DNA from: Basidiobolus meristosporus CBS 931.73
Lineage: Eukaryota; Basidiobolomycota; Basidiobolomycetes; Basidiobolales; Basidiobolaceae
NCBI GenBank assembly: GCA_002104905.1
Contig: MCFE01000478.1
Location: 1 to 64,000 of the forward strand
Direction of reading: 5' to 3'
Length of the DNA stretch: 64,000 bases
The notes below the pieces were generated by a model. The model saw only the letters and a program-made list of their open reading frames with translations, made no database searches and was not told the DNA's origin. Positions 32,717 to 44,560 of this stretch are shown piece by piece (position 1 is the first letter of the stretch; every line of letters begins with the position of its first letter). A program made the translations under genes and the position numbers.

Positions 32717-33685
32717 TCTGCGCAAAAGAACTTGGTTAACAAACCACTTCAGGCGGGTAGAACAATAGCTACGGAAATCTTGCTAAGGAGATAAGGGATG
32801 TGTAGGCCGCTTGTTCTAAATCACTTCAGCAAGGAAGAAAGGCTTACTATAAAAGGAGTGTTGGAGGTTGCAGGGCTTTCAAGAAACAAGATGAGAAAGA
32901 AAGGAATACGGGTGTGGGGTTTAACGTCAGGTTGACTGATACAATGCGTCGAATTCAATAAATTAAAAGTGGATCAGGTGACCTTCGGGTACAATGATGC
33001 TTAAGGACAGGTGAGAGAAAAAATTTAAGAGAAAAAAAGGAGCTTCACAAAGGGATGATTAGTCATTAAATGATTGATTATTCGTAGCTTTATCCCATGT
33101 AAGTTGATGATAATTCGCAGCTTTATCCCATATTAGTTGGTGATTTATTTGTAGCTTTTCATGTAGCGTTTCATTCTCATTCTATATTAGTGGATATTAC
33201 CATTGGGCTAAGGAAAATCGCTAAGAACAATCGTTCAAGCCACAAGATGTTGCGATAATGGTGCCGCACGTGATTCCGCCGATGATTGGCCATGCCTGGG
33301 AATGGAAGTTGTTGATTTGGTGGATTTTCTCCGTGTCCAGAAACTTGTTACATGTATGATACACGCCTACACGCCTACACGCCCACAGGTAAGTACATGT
33401 TAGCTGGCCATCAATAGAAAACACACCTATTACGCAAAACAACCTGCATCACAGTATATACTCAACAAAATGATTTGTCCAGACCGCATACTCGGCCAAA
33501 TATATACGCTTCACCTGTTTGCTAAAGCTTGGTCATAAAAAATTGCTACTTATTAGCAGTGTGGGGGAAAGCACTTTATGAAGTCAATATGATATTGTAT
33601 TTTGGAATGAAGGTCGTACAGTGGAATGAAGATGCATCGTAATAAAGCGAGATATGACATAAAGACTTGGGAAGCCCTACAAAGC
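32717..33685. other. Intergenic with short degenerate tandem repeats
   Basis: Near 33065-33180 a unit of about 34 bp containing GTAGCTTTATCCCAT is repeated two to four times with changes. CTACACGCC is repeated near 33366-33385. No gene is recognised. Confidence 0.45.
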
Positions 33686-34069
33686 TCACAAGTTTGGTTG
33701 TTTTTGAGACTCTGACTGCTGTATTCCGTCGGCCCTTGGATTTTTGGCCTCTGTACGCAACTCCCAAAGTCGTTCCACCATATCATCGTTCATCTTATCA
33801 AGAGAGATTGTGTCCAGCTTCTTCCCCAATAAAATTCGCTTATCTTCTGTGGGGACTGTGTTGGTCTGGAGCTGTAAATCGTGAAGATACTGATGCCACT
33901 GGGTAACAAAACCCTTTAGAAACGTGGGATTGGTCACATCTTTATGGCGGCGGAACTCGTCTTTGACGTAGTTGTCGCCAAGGTAGCGAAATTCATCGGG
34001 AAGGCGCCGGTGCACACGAAGAATGTGACGATACAGATGCAGAGGAGGTAGGCGACGAAGTCCACTCAT
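33686..34069 (-). CDS. SDHAF3: Succinate dehydrogenase assembly factor 3 (ACN9/SDHAF3), LYR protein
   Basis: This small mitochondrial matrix protein helps mature the iron-sulfur subunit of succinate dehydrogenase. From the ATG at 34069 it has 127 residues. The LYR-type motif LHLYRHILRVHRRLP is near the N-terminus. The ACN9 features follow: EFRYLGDNYVKDEFRRHKDV, FLKGFVTQWHQYLHDL and the C-terminal helix DMVERLWELR. The length and single domain fit the family. The frame continues nine codons upstream but without an ATG. No intron is needed. Yeast loss of the gene impairs growth on acetate, hence ACN9; that is family knowledge. Confidence 0.92.
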   Translation of the reverse strand: MSGLRRLPPLHLYRHILRVHRRLPDEFRYLGDNYVKDEFRRHKDVTNPTFLKGFVTQWHQYLHDLQLQTNTVPTEDKRILLGKKLDTISLDKMNDDMVERLWELRTEAKNPRADGIQQSESQKQPNL

Positions 34070-34316
34070 TTTCAACGAATTCACCAAATGGGTCAAGGTT
34101 CACTTGAAATAGCATGGCTGTCAAAATCATTTAAGGGGAAAATTCTTCCCCATCTGCCGCAATAAGAAAGGAATCTATTTATTAGGCTAAGGAGGCGAAA
34201 TATGCTAGAAATACATTCAATCATGCTATTGTCTGTGGATCTGTCTGAAATGAGGAATCAATCGTGTGTGGGAATCATATCAAATGCGTGGGATGCTCAA
34301 CAACTAGATAAGCACT

Positions 34317-34862
34317 TCACGTGTTGGCGGCAATGACTGGGATTTCATTGATCAGCTTGGGTTTTTTCCGAGTGCTCACTCTGTGGCAGAGGTACTGCTC
34401 GTTCTGGGGATCGAGCGCTCGCTTCTTCACCCCACTCAACGAGTCCCCCCGTATATCGGCGGTTCTTACCACCCAGTGGATGCTTTGTAGGCCAGGATAG
34501 TTCAGCACAGTATCCATTAGCCATTCTCGAACACTCAACCCTTCATAGGCCTCCGAGATGTGGATGTTACATAGATAAGCTAGCCGAATATAGTCCGTGG
34601 CGACTCGGGCAAATCCGATTTGATAGACGGTCGGCATCCCAAGACTGCCATATTCTTTAGGCAATGTGACAAACAGACCAAAGCACAAAGAAAAGTTTAG
34701 GATGCGTTTGAAGTTCGCCCTGCACAGCGGCTCTTCACTTTCATTCAGCGAGGAGATGTATTCGTAGACGAAGTTTAGATCCAGGTCTCGAGGGTCAGTA
34801 CTGATGAAATAGTTCCCTTTCGTCCAGGTGTACGCGCTACGTGTTACTGAAGATATGCTCAT
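34317..34862 (-). CDS. GNAT-fold protein with degraded acetyl-CoA loop
   Basis: The 181-residue product resembles small GNAT acetyltransferases of the kind whose core reads QIGFARVVTD..AYLCD. Here it reads VYQIGFARVATDYIRLAYLC, then NIHISEAYEGLSVREWLMDT and YPGLQSIHWVVRTAD. In working members the segment after the fourth strand is a Gly-rich EYRGRGLGKWLM-like loop that holds the CoA pyrophosphate. Here it is AYEGLSVREWLM, without the expected Gly/Arg pattern. The first part (KGNYFISTDPRDLDLNFVYE) matches the substrate-side N-terminus of the same group. The C-terminus, after VKKRALDPQNEQ, is unlike the family. It may be a non-catalytic relative or a decaying gene that is still open. The start used is the ATG at 34862. 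Confidence 0.6.
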   Translation of the reverse strand: MSISSVTRSAYTWTKGNYFISTDPRDLDLNFVYEYISSLNESEEPLCRANFKRILNFSLCFGLFVTLPKEYGSLGMPTVYQIGFARVATDYIRLAYLCNIHISEAYEGLSVREWLMDTVLNYPGLQSIHWVVRTADIRGDSLSGVKKRALDPQNEQYLCHRVSTRKKPKLINEIPVIAANT

Positions 34863-35303
34863 ATTTTCCACCGAAATGAATAGAATAGAGGAAAGGGATA
34901 TGCTCTACTCTAGAATCAATCGGGCAAAGGCGACGGTGTGGCTTTATAAAGCTACAAGGTGGTTTGAAACTGGAGATTTACGCAAACAAGAGTAGTCACA
35001 CACGCGTACTACTGCTGATGGGGACATGACTACATCCATCTAGATACACCGAGGTGATTTGCCTGTTGGTATGGGCGTGAGGATGATGGATCTGGCTGAA
35101 TCTTGTGTGGAGGAAATGGAGAAGCACGAGATGGACTATTGGGTGGATGATACATGAGGGCGGGGTGTTTTTTGACACATGAGTTTTGATAGCGGGGACT
35201 TGGTTTGACACATGAGTCCGCATCTTTTTCGATCATCGTGTGACTTCAGCGTGTGAGAAACACCGAAGAGAACAACAAGAATCTGGAGAACACCAACAAT
35301 AGA

Positions 35304-35321
35304 TTAGGATTAGGGTTAGGG
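35304..35321 (+). repeat. Short interstitial telomere-like motif
   Basis: TTAGGA is followed by two TTAGGG units. Three units are too few for a telomere and resemble telo-box elements. Confidence 0.55.
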
Positions 35322-35708
35322 TCGCGCGGATCCAATCGGGGAGGGGAACGATGTTCAGGGGTGATTTTTTCTCGCTCCTCAGGCTGAGGGAATTTTTTTC
35401 TCACACCTCAGGTAAAGCCTTAAATTCGGTCGGTGTGCCACCTCCATTCCTCCTCTCTCTTGGTCATCAGAATTCTGAAGGTGAGTAAACAAGCTACATT
35501 TTGCATGATCCATCACAATGAGTAGGAATGATGTTCAAAATATTGCTTTTTGAATTTCTTCACCTGAACATAAAATGTTGAGAAATGACACCCCTGACCT
35601 ATCAATGTTGAACATAATGGTTTACCATATAAATGCACAAGTACGATTGCTGACCAAGTTTCCTTCACTGTAGGCTTCTTCTGCTGTACAATTGGACGGT
35701 TCCGACGG

Positions 35709-35882
35709 GAGGGTTCAACTCCCTCTGTTGTACTTTCATTTAAGATGATGAACTTTAAAAAATCAAAAGGCTTAACCATTGAGATATATTCATTTATATC
35801 GTTGATACCTTGATTGTTCTGATTTCAACCATTTTTGCACATGGGTGGTCCCATCATTGCAGGTTCGATTCCTGAGTTGTGC
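35709..35882 (+). other. Two tRNA-like T-arm (B-box) sequences
   Basis: At 35709-35725 GAGGG-TTCAACT-CCCTC forms a perfect 5-bp T stem with a canonical 7-nt loop. At 35837-35882 GCACA pairs with TGTGC around CAGGTTCGATTCCTG, a second T arm. I could not fold either into a full cloverleaf, so these may be remnants of tRNAs or of a pol III retroelement. Confidence 0.3.
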
Positions 35883-35925
35883 TATTCCTTGCTGTGTGTA
35901 GTTGTGCTATTCCTTGCTGCGTGTT
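35876..35925. repeat. 25-bp tandem duplication
   Basis: AGTTGTGCTATTCCTTGCTG and five further bases occur twice in a row with one difference. Confidence 0.7.
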
Positions 35926-36371
35926 GCACTGACTAAACGAACAAATAAATCCTCTAATTTAAAAATAATAATGGACCATAATGTATGATGGCTATGACTG
36001 AGTGTTTTGGGGAATGTAACCATATAATGACTGGCCCTAAAGATTTCCATCGCGTATCGTCATTATCCAGCGCAGTTATGCAGCCAAATCGAATTAAAAA
36101 AAACATTTTTTTTTTGAATCCGAGATATCTTACGGATCGGGAAAAAAAAACTTGGTGAAAAAAAATCAAGATACACTACACGCTGACAACGAGTAGCATT
36201 GTGTACTGCCCGAGCTTGAACCCAAAGCGGTGCGTTAGCTACTGATAGACTTTGCCTCAAGCTGTGGAGTTCGTTCCGGTGTATTTATTTGTTAAATAGA
36301 ACTGTTTCCCTGAGTCCCCCTTTTCGTTTCGTATAAACGTGAAAAACCTACACATAGGTTTGTAAACCAAC

Positions 36372-39300
36372 ATGAACATTTCAAACCCGGTTAACGCCGA
36401 GATCAATGCTGTATCTTTCTCCTTCTACGACCCAGAGGAGGTAAAGAAGATCTCGGTAAAGCATATAGTCAATCCCCAGCTTCTTGACAACTTGAATCAC
36501 CCCACCAAAGGTGGTCTGTATGATCCAGCTCTCGGCCCTTTTACCAAAAACCATGTGTAAGTGACTTTCTCCTTGAAACAAATATAGCGACCGGTATTAA
36601 CATGTTACGTTATCCTCAATTAGCTGCGCTACCTGCTCTCTCGACTACTTTTCGTGCCCTGGTCATTTCGGTCACATTGAGCTCCCCTGCCCAGTCACGA
36701 ATCCTTTAGTTTTCAAATATATGTTCGGATTGATGAGAGCCAAATGTTTTTACTGCCATCGCTTCAGAACTTCTCGTGCTGAGGTATTTTTGCATTGGTT
36801 TTGGCTTTTCACCCGCAGCGCATAACCTCCGTGATATTTCAGAATGCTCGTTTCATAGCCAAGCTACAACTGCTTCAATCTGGACTGGTTTTGGAGGCGT
36901 TGGAAGTTGACAACATGGTTCCCAATTTCAAGAGCAAGAAGGCTGCTGGTGAGGAAGAAGAAGAGTCCATTGAGGAATTGAAGGTGGAGACCGAGGACGA
37001 ATATGTCGAGAGAATCGGTTAGTTGAAGCAAATGGATTTCTTTGGTAGTTTGAGATGATTTACTAATAGATCCATTACAGAGATGTTTGTTAAGAAATCC
37101 CTCGAGAATGCCTCTGAGAGTGCCTCCAAGGATTACAAAATAACCCTTATCAACGAAGAAAGAAGAAAGGTCCAAGCTGAATTTATTAAGCGTGCCTGCG
37201 GTAAAAGAAGATGCGACAACTGTTCTGGATATGCTCCTGTTCTTCGTAACGACGGGTACACCAAGGTTTTCAAGCAGCCCCTTCCAAAGAAATACCAGGC
37301 TGTGATGGATGCCAAGGGTATGGTAGAATCAGACGTTCTTCAGAAGAAAGCCAAGCAACAAAAGCGTCACTATGCCGACACCGAAATGATGGATGTCGAC
37401 GAGGAGGAAGAGGAGGCCACCGAGGATATGGAGATGGAGGTAGCAGCCGAAAAGAAGACTGCTCATACCTTCATGACCCCTCTTCACCTTCGTAACCATA
37501 TTGGTCTCTTGTTTGAGAATGAAGCCGTCATCACCAACTTGTTGTATGGCAAGTACAACCCCATCAGTGGTACATACGCCACCAAGGCCAGCCCAAATAT
37601 GTTCTTCATTGAAGTTCTTCCTGTGCCTCCAACTCGCTTCAGACCAGCTTCCGTCTTTGAAGATGAGATCATGGAAAACCCTCAAAATGTGTATCTCGGC
37701 CAAGTGTTGGGCACCTGCAACCGCCTCCGTGATATTAACGTCACTGCCAACGGTGGCAGCGATAAGATTGATGGCGCCAGTTTGGCTAGCTCCGACACCA
37801 GATTGTTCTCCAACCTCATCAATACCTGGATCCAGCTTCAGCAAGATGTCAACAACCTTATTGACAGTTCCAAGAACCCCAACCTGGGTAAGAACGGAGC
37901 CGCCCCTCCCCCAGGTATTCGTCAGACACTTGAGAAGAAGGAAGGTCTATTCAGAAAGCACATGATGGGCAAGCGTGTCAACTACTCTGCTCGTTCCGTC
38001 ATTTCTCCTGATCCCAACATCGAAACCAGTGAAATCGGTATTCCACCAGTGTTCGCCTCAAAGTTGACCTACCCTGAGCCAGTGACCCACTACAACGTCA
38101 AGGAAATGCGTCGCGCCGTCATTAATGGACCCGATCAATGGCCTGGTGCTTCTCATGTTCAGCATGAGGATGGAACCTTGACATCCTTGGGTAACCTGAG
38201 TCTGGAGTCCAGAATTGCCTTGGCCAATCAACTTCTCACCCCACAAGAGACCTCTACCAATGCTTCTGCCGGTGGCGCGTTTACTCCTCGGGTGACTGGG
38301 GTAAACAAGAAGGTTCTTAGACATCTTAAGAATGGTGATCTTCTTCTGTTGAACAGACAGCCTACCCTACACAAGCCCTCTATCATGGCACACAGAGCCA
38401 GAGTTCTCCCTGGCGAGAAGACCATTCGTATGCACTATGCCAATTGTAACACCTACAACGCCGATTTCGATGGTGATGAAATGAACATCCATTTCCCCCA
38501 GAACGAAATCGCCAGAGCCGAGGCGCTTCTTATTGCCAACACTGACTCGCAGTACCTCGTACCAACTAACGGTAGTCCCCTCCGTGGTTTGATCCAGGAT
38601 CACGTAGTAACAGGGGTGTGGATGACGGCTAAGGACACCTTCTTTACTCGCGAAGAGTACCAACAAGTCATCTATGGTGCCTTGAGACCCGAAGAAGACG
38701 AGAGTGGTAACGGTAAGATTGACACCGTTCCTCCTGCCATCTGGAAGCCTCAGCCTCTTTGGACCGGTAAACAAATCATCTCCACGATCTTGAAGAACCT
38801 TACCAAGGGACTTCCACAAGCCAACGTCAAGTCTAAGGCCAAGGTGCCTGCCAAATACTGGGGCCCAGGATCCGAGGAGCAAAACGTCATTGTCATGGAT
38901 GGTGAGTTGCTCTGTGGTGTTCTCGATAAGAGTCAGTTTGGTGCCTCTGCTTTTGGTCTGGTCCACTCGGTGTATGAGCTCTATGGACCATCATATGCTG
39001 GTAAATTGCTCAGCATTTTCGGCAGACTCTTCACCAAGTATGTCCAGATGCGCGGTTTTACCTGTCGTATGGATGATTTGCGTTTGACCAGCGAAGGTGA
39101 TCAATGGAGACGTGACTTGCTGGAGAAGGGCAAGTTCTTTGGTCGCGATGCATCCAGAGACTACGTTGGATTGAAGAATCTTGAGGAAATGAGCCAACAA
39201 CAGATCGAAAGTGAGTACAAACACAGAATGGAGGAGGTTCTTCGTTCCAACGAGAAGATGGCCGGTTTGGATGCCGCCATGAAGTCCAAGATGAACGGCT

Positions 39301-41612
39301 TAACCTCGTCCATCATTAACAAGTGTCTTCCCGCTGGTCTACTTCGTCTCTTCCCGGACAACAACATGCAAATGATGACCATTTCCGGTGCCAAGGGATC
39401 TAACGTCAACGTGTCCCAGATTTCCTGCCTTCTTGGACAGCAGGAATTGGAAGGTAGAAGAGTACCAACCATGGTGTCTGGTAAAACCTTGCCCTCCTTC
39501 TTGCCCTTCGACTCAAGTGCTAGAGCCGGTGGGTTCATTGCTGGCCGTTTCTTGACTGGTATCAGACCACAGGAATATTTCTTCCATTGTATGGCTGGTC
39601 GTGAAGGTCTTATCGACACAGCCGTCAAAACCGCTAACTCCGGTTATCTCCAGCGTTGTTTGATTAAGCATCTTGAAGGCCTCCGTGTTCACTACGACCA
39701 CACTGTCCGTGACTCTGACGGTTCCATTCTTCAATTCCAATATGGTGAAGATGCCCTCGATGTCATCAAGCAGAAGCATTTGAACGAGTTCAGCTTCATC
39801 GCTAGCAACTACGCAGCATTCATCAAGAAGCAGCAGCCACAGAAGGCGTTGGCCGTTCTTGAATTGGAGGAAGCCGGCTCATACTCCAAGAAGGCTTTGA
39901 AGAAACCTTCCAAGTACGACCCAGTTCTGTCCAAATTCAACCCTAGCAGAAACCTCGGTGCGGTTTCCGAGAAATTCCAAACCTCACTTGACAAGTACTT
40001 GGAGCAAAACCCCGAGAAATTGATTGTCACCAAGGAGAATGCCAGCAATCCTAATGTACGCTTCCCTGACCTGAACAAGAAGAAGTTCAAGGCCTTGATG
40101 CACTTGAAGTATCTTCAGAGTTTGGCGGATCCTGGTGAGGCTGTTGGTCTGCTTGCTGCCCAGGGTGTTGGTGAGCCATCCACTCAGATGACACTGAACA
40201 CTTTCCATTTCGCCGGATTTGGTGCCAAGAACGTTACCCTCGGTATTCCACGTCTTCGTGAAATCGTCATGACTGCCAGTGCCAACATCAAGACTCCTTC
40301 CATGACTCTTCCCCTTCACTCCCACATCAGCGATACCGAATCCCATGAATTCTGCCAAGACATCAGCAAGCTTACCCTTGCTGCTATTATGGATGACGTC
40401 CTCGTCAAGGAGCAGCTTTCCAAGCTACCCCATTCCGGTGGTAGACGTGTGAAGACCTACAACATTCGATTGAACTTCTTCACCAAGAAGGAGTACCGTG
40501 ATGAATACAACTTGGAGCCATCTATGGTTCAACATGCCATCGAGAAGTCGTTTGTTAGCAAGCTTGAGCGTGCCATTGTCCGTGATTTGAAGAAGGTCTA
40601 CCGTGGCTCCGCAAACACTGAAGAGGAGGATATTGGTAAGCCAGTCCGTACCTCTCGCGCCAAGGCCACCGAGGAGAATGAGGAGGCCGATGCCCCTGCT
40701 AGAGTAATGCGCGAGGATTCTGATGACGAAGATGACCAATCCGAGGTTGGCGACAACGATGCTGATGACGCCAAGCGTGCATCGAAGCGTCAAGAGAAGG
40801 CCACCTACGACGGCCCCGATGAGGAGGATGAAGCCATGATCGCCGAAATGAACAAGGAGCTCGAATCGGATGAGGACTCTTCAGAATCTGAGGAAGAGAA
40901 CGTCGAGGGCTATGTTGAAGGCCAAGAAAGTGCGGAGCACAAGGCTCGTGCCGGACGTATTGTCGAGAGCAGTCTTTATGTTAAGCGCTACAAGTTCGAT
41001 GAGCAGAACGGATCTTACTGCGAGATCGAGATGCAATTCCCGGCTGATACCAAGAAGATTCTTATGGTCGGTATCGTCGAGAAGATCTGTCACGAGACAG
41101 TCATCCATGAAGTGAAGGGCATTGATCGTTGCTTCCCCTTGATCAACGAAGCAGAGAACGATACCTCCAAGCAGTTGGCCACTGAGGGTGTCAACCTTCG
41201 CGGTATGTGGAATTATCCCGAGACTCTTGATCTCAACAAGATTTACACCAACGATATCGCAGCCATCTTGCGTACCTATGGTGTTGAAGCCGCCCGTAAC
41301 GCCATCACCAAAGAAATTGGTGGTGTGTTCGGAGTGTACGGTATCGAGGTCGATCCCAGACATCTATCGCTCATTGCCGATTACATGACTTTCGAAGGAG
41401 GCTACAAGCCATTCAACAGAATGGGTATTGAATCCAACGTCAGTCCCTTCTTGAAGATGAGTTTCGAAACCACCTGTCACTTCTTGACCAACGCCACCGT
41501 TCACGGAGACTATGATACCATGGCAAGTCCTAGTGCCAGAATTGTGGTGGGTAAGGTTGTTGAAGGAGGTACCGGTGCTTTCGAGATTCGTCAGCCACTG
41601 ACTGTTCAATAA
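36372..41612 (+). CDS. RPA190: RNA polymerase I largest subunit RPA190
   Basis: This is the largest catalytic subunit of nucleolar RNA polymerase I, which makes the large rRNA precursor. Exons 36372-36556, 36624-36783, 36843-37017 and 37081-41612 join in frame to 1683 residues, close to yeast Rpa190. The clamp zinc site CATCSLDYFSCPGHFGHIEL and CFYCHRF come from exon 2, and KRRCDNCSGY follows. The invariant magnesium loop NADFDGDEMNIHFPQ is near residue 633. Others are GRDASRDYVGL, SGAKGSNVNVSQI and GLLAAQGVGEPSTQMTLNTF at the bridge/trigger region. The acidic, Ser-rich insertion before the C-terminal jaw (about 40690-40930) is typical of Pol I and separates it from Rpb1 and Rpc160. No CTD heptads are present. 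The three introns are all close to the 5' end. Confidence 0.96.
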
Positions 41613-43120
41613 TCGAAGTGAAGCCAGCAAACCTTATTCATTCTAATCAATCTTTGTATCACCACACCTTCTACTTTCCTACATGGCCTGTAATTTCCAC
41701 CCCTTCTTTCTCTTCCTCTCATCGACCCCCCACCATTTTACTTTATTCATGAAATTTATATACTTTTACTAGGAAATATTAGTTTGTGACCGTTCCTTTT
41801 AAATATAGAGAAAATAAATCCTGTAGACGTAAACTGCCACGGATGTGCTTCCCATAGATAATGCATGGTACAATGAGCAGCGATTTAGCTTTGCTCGCAG
41901 CAATGGAATCTGTTGGACACTTACTGTGTGCTCTCAGGAATGCGGTGCTCACCACCAAACGTGCCAAAACAAAGTCATGGCGAGGGGCATTCAGAGGACA
42001 CCAAACACTCAAACCAAGAGAAGGGATGAAGTTTACAAACCCAAGACACCAAACCCTCGGAAACCCCCTACTATCTACGAGAAAAGAAACCTATCTTATC
42101 CGCGAAACGTTTTCCATACCTCAACTCACTTGGCTGAATTACCAAAAAAGTGGAACCGGTGCAACTCTGTCGCTGGCTGTTCACCTCCACGACCTGCTAG
42201 CTATAACCACCATATTCTCGGATGCGATTTGCTTCCCACATTGCAATAGAAATTTTCTGGAGCAATTTCTATCATGGGCTACTCGCTCTTTTCATATGAT
42301 TAAAGTGGACTCGACTGACGCCACCACGATAGCTTTTCAGAGTGTGAGTGCCTAAAGTGGCTGCCCCAGCGGGCTCGGGTGCCTATTTGCCACTTTGGTG
42401 AAATCATGGCTGACTCGTGTATACATTCCATTAACCAGCATGTCGAAGTACACTTTGGTCAGCTAACGAAGTAACACAATCCCTCATGGCCACCTAAGCA
42501 CGTCACAGTTGGGTGGGATTAGAACTACCTTTCATATTCAAATATACTCACCCACCCAAAATAGCAAGCAAATTCACCGATTGTTGGTCCCTAATCCACT
42601 CATAGTGGACAGCTATTCCGTTGGGTCAGTTTGTACCAATTGGAGTTAATTGGGGACGTCAAACACTGAGCACAACGGGGGTCAATTCCAACCCTCCAAC
42701 CCCACTTTCCACCCCAACGAAGTCATTTTAAGCAGTAGTCTTCCCAAAAAAGTCTCCCGAACCCAATACTCAGCGCACACTACCAACGGAGCAGATCATG
42801 TTAGTAAGAATCAATTGAGGGGTCACTGGACATTTCCACACCACACGAATCCTACAAGTCCAATAGGATTTGATTAGCTTAGTTTTAAACTAATTAGAAA
42901 AAAATGGGGCCATGTTCTTGAATATCACCTGAATGTAACGTCGGTGAGCGCTTTCTATTTGGTGGTGGGTGTGATCGAAATCGAGCCCCTGCTCAGATCC
43001 GGATGATTCGAGCCATTCCCTTGTTTTTCTATCAGCTAAATAGCCCTCGTCCCCGACTCTGCTACTTCGTCCTCATTGCTTTTGAGTCCTTAGCCTTCGC
43101 TCTTCTTACACCAGTTTAAT
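41613..43120. other. Intergenic, about 1.5 kb
   Basis: This is the RPA190 3' flank and carrier promoter region. Open frames at 41845-42355 overlap in two phases and have no recognisable domain. Confidence 0.4.
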
Positions 43121-44035
43121 ATGTCTGTCCAAAAGAAAGAAAAGAACTTCGCCGTTGATTTCCTCATGGGTGGTGTCTCCGCCGCTGTCTCCAAGACCGC
43201 CGCTGCCCCCATCGAGCGTATCAAGCTCCTCATCCAGAACCAAGATGAGATGATCAAGAGCGGTCGTCTTTCCCACCCATACAAGGGTGTCGCTGACTGT
43301 TTCACTCGTGTCATCAAGGAGGAAGGTACCGTCTCCCTCTGGAGAGGTAACATGGCCAACGTCATCCGTTACTTCCCCACCCAAGCTTTGAACTTCGCCT
43401 TCAAGGACTACTTCAAGCAAATGTTCGGTTACAAGAAGGACAAGGACGGCTACTGGAAGTGGTTCGCTGGTAACCTTGCCTCCGGTGGTGCCGCTGGTGC
43501 CTTCTCCCTCTTCTTCGTGTACTCCTTGGATTACGCTCGTACCCGTCTTGCCAACGACAACAAGTCCGCCAAGAAGGGAGGAGAGCGTCAATTCAACGGT
43601 CTCGTTGATGTCTACCGCAAGACCCTCAAGTCTGACGGTGTCGCTGGTTTGTACAGAGGCTTCAACATCTCCTGTGTTGGTATCATCGTCTACCGTGGTT
43701 TGTACTTCGGTATGTACGATTCCTTGAAGCCTGTTCTCCTCGTCGGAGAGCTCAAGGACTCCCTCCTCGCCTCCTTCTTGTTGGGTTGGGGTATCACCAT
43801 TGGTGCTGGTCTCGCTTCTTATCCTATCGATACTGTCCGTAGAAGAATGATGATGACTTCCGGTGAAGCCGTCAAGTACACCTCCTCCATGCAATGCTTC
43901 CAAGAGGTTATCAAGAAGGAGGGTTACAAGTCTCTCTTCAAGGGAGCCGGTGCTAACATTCTCCGTGCTGTTGCTGGTGCTGGTGTGTTGGCTGGATATG
44001 ACAAACTCCAAGCCGTCTTCGCCAACAAGTTCTAA
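43121..44035 (+). CDS. AAC: Mitochondrial ADP/ATP carrier, copy 1
   Basis: This six-helix inner-membrane carrier exchanges matrix ATP for cytosolic ADP. It has 304 residues and no intron. Three repeats of the mitochondrial carrier family are present, with PxDxxR-type signatures [24 protein letters not shown] and [14 protein letters not shown]. The RRRMMM motif is diagnostic for ADP/ATP carriers. Codon choice is strongly biased towards C-ending codons, as expected of a highly expressed gene. It faces copy 2 tail to tail across 525 bp and encodes the same protein. Upstream and downstream sequences of the two genes are unrelated, so they can be regulated separately. Confidence 0.95.
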   Translation: MSVQKKEKNFAVDFLMGGVSAAVSKTAAAPIERIKLLIQNQDEMIKSGRLSHPYKGVADCFTRVIKEEGTVSLWRGNMANVIRYFPTQALNFAFKDYFKQMFGYKKDKDGYWKWFAGNLASGGAAGAFSLFFVYSLDYARTRLANDNKSAKKGGERQFNGLVDVYRKTLKSDGVAGLYRGFNISCVGIIVYRGLYFGMYDSLKPVLLVGELKDSLLASFLLGWGITIGAGLASYPIDTVRRRMMMTSGEAVKYTSSMQCFQEVIKKEGYKSLFKGAGANILRAVAGAGVLAGYDKLQAVFANKF

Positions 44036-44560
44036 GTTAATTAGGCTAGCAAACCCCGAATTTTCTAATTCGCTCTATTTATTATGTAGATTAGAAGCAT
44101 TCATAATAAACAGCATTCATCATTCTTTATTAACAATACCTATCGTCACAGTAAAATTTTCTTCTTAACCTTCATGATGACGAATGTTTCACGCATGGAT
44201 CCCCTTTATATTTTTGGGGGGTTATGCATTCCATATCGAACCATATGATTATTTTCCTTGATCCGATTAGGTTTACCATGTGGTTTACCATAAAATCCAT
44301 TACGTTCCAAAATCCCAGGGTTTATTCTAGGATGTGTAGCTTGCTCATTTGCCTATTTACTATTGAAATCGTAGAACGCTTCAACAGATTATTGTAGTAG
44401 GGATACTCCACTGTGGTGCGATTATCAAAGCTAAAGGTTACTATGCAATAGAAAATGTGTTTTCGTCTGAAGAGCAATTTTATTGAATGCTAAACATGTC
44501 TTCATTATTTGGTATGTGTGAACACAAATGCAATTAATGTGGATGAGATGAGAATTAAAT
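44036..44560. other. Spacer between the two carrier genes
   Basis: This AT-rich convergent 3' space holds the ends of both transcripts. No coding region is seen. Confidence 0.5.

Larger units (their letters stand above)
34863..36371. other. Divergent intergenic region between GNAT and RPA190
   Basis: About 1.5 kb holds a short telomere-like motif (35304-35321), two tRNA-like T arms and a 25-bp tandem duplication. A minus-strand frame of 88 codons at 35513-35779 has no recognisable domain. Confidence 0.45.

Noticed and set aside
35304-35321. A true telomere or telomere scar
   Set aside because: Only three units, one imperfect, inside a gene-rich region.
41845-42355. Two overlapping frames of 134 and 164 codons downstream of RPA190
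   Set aside because: They overlap in different phases, have no recognisable domain and lie in the carrier promoter region.
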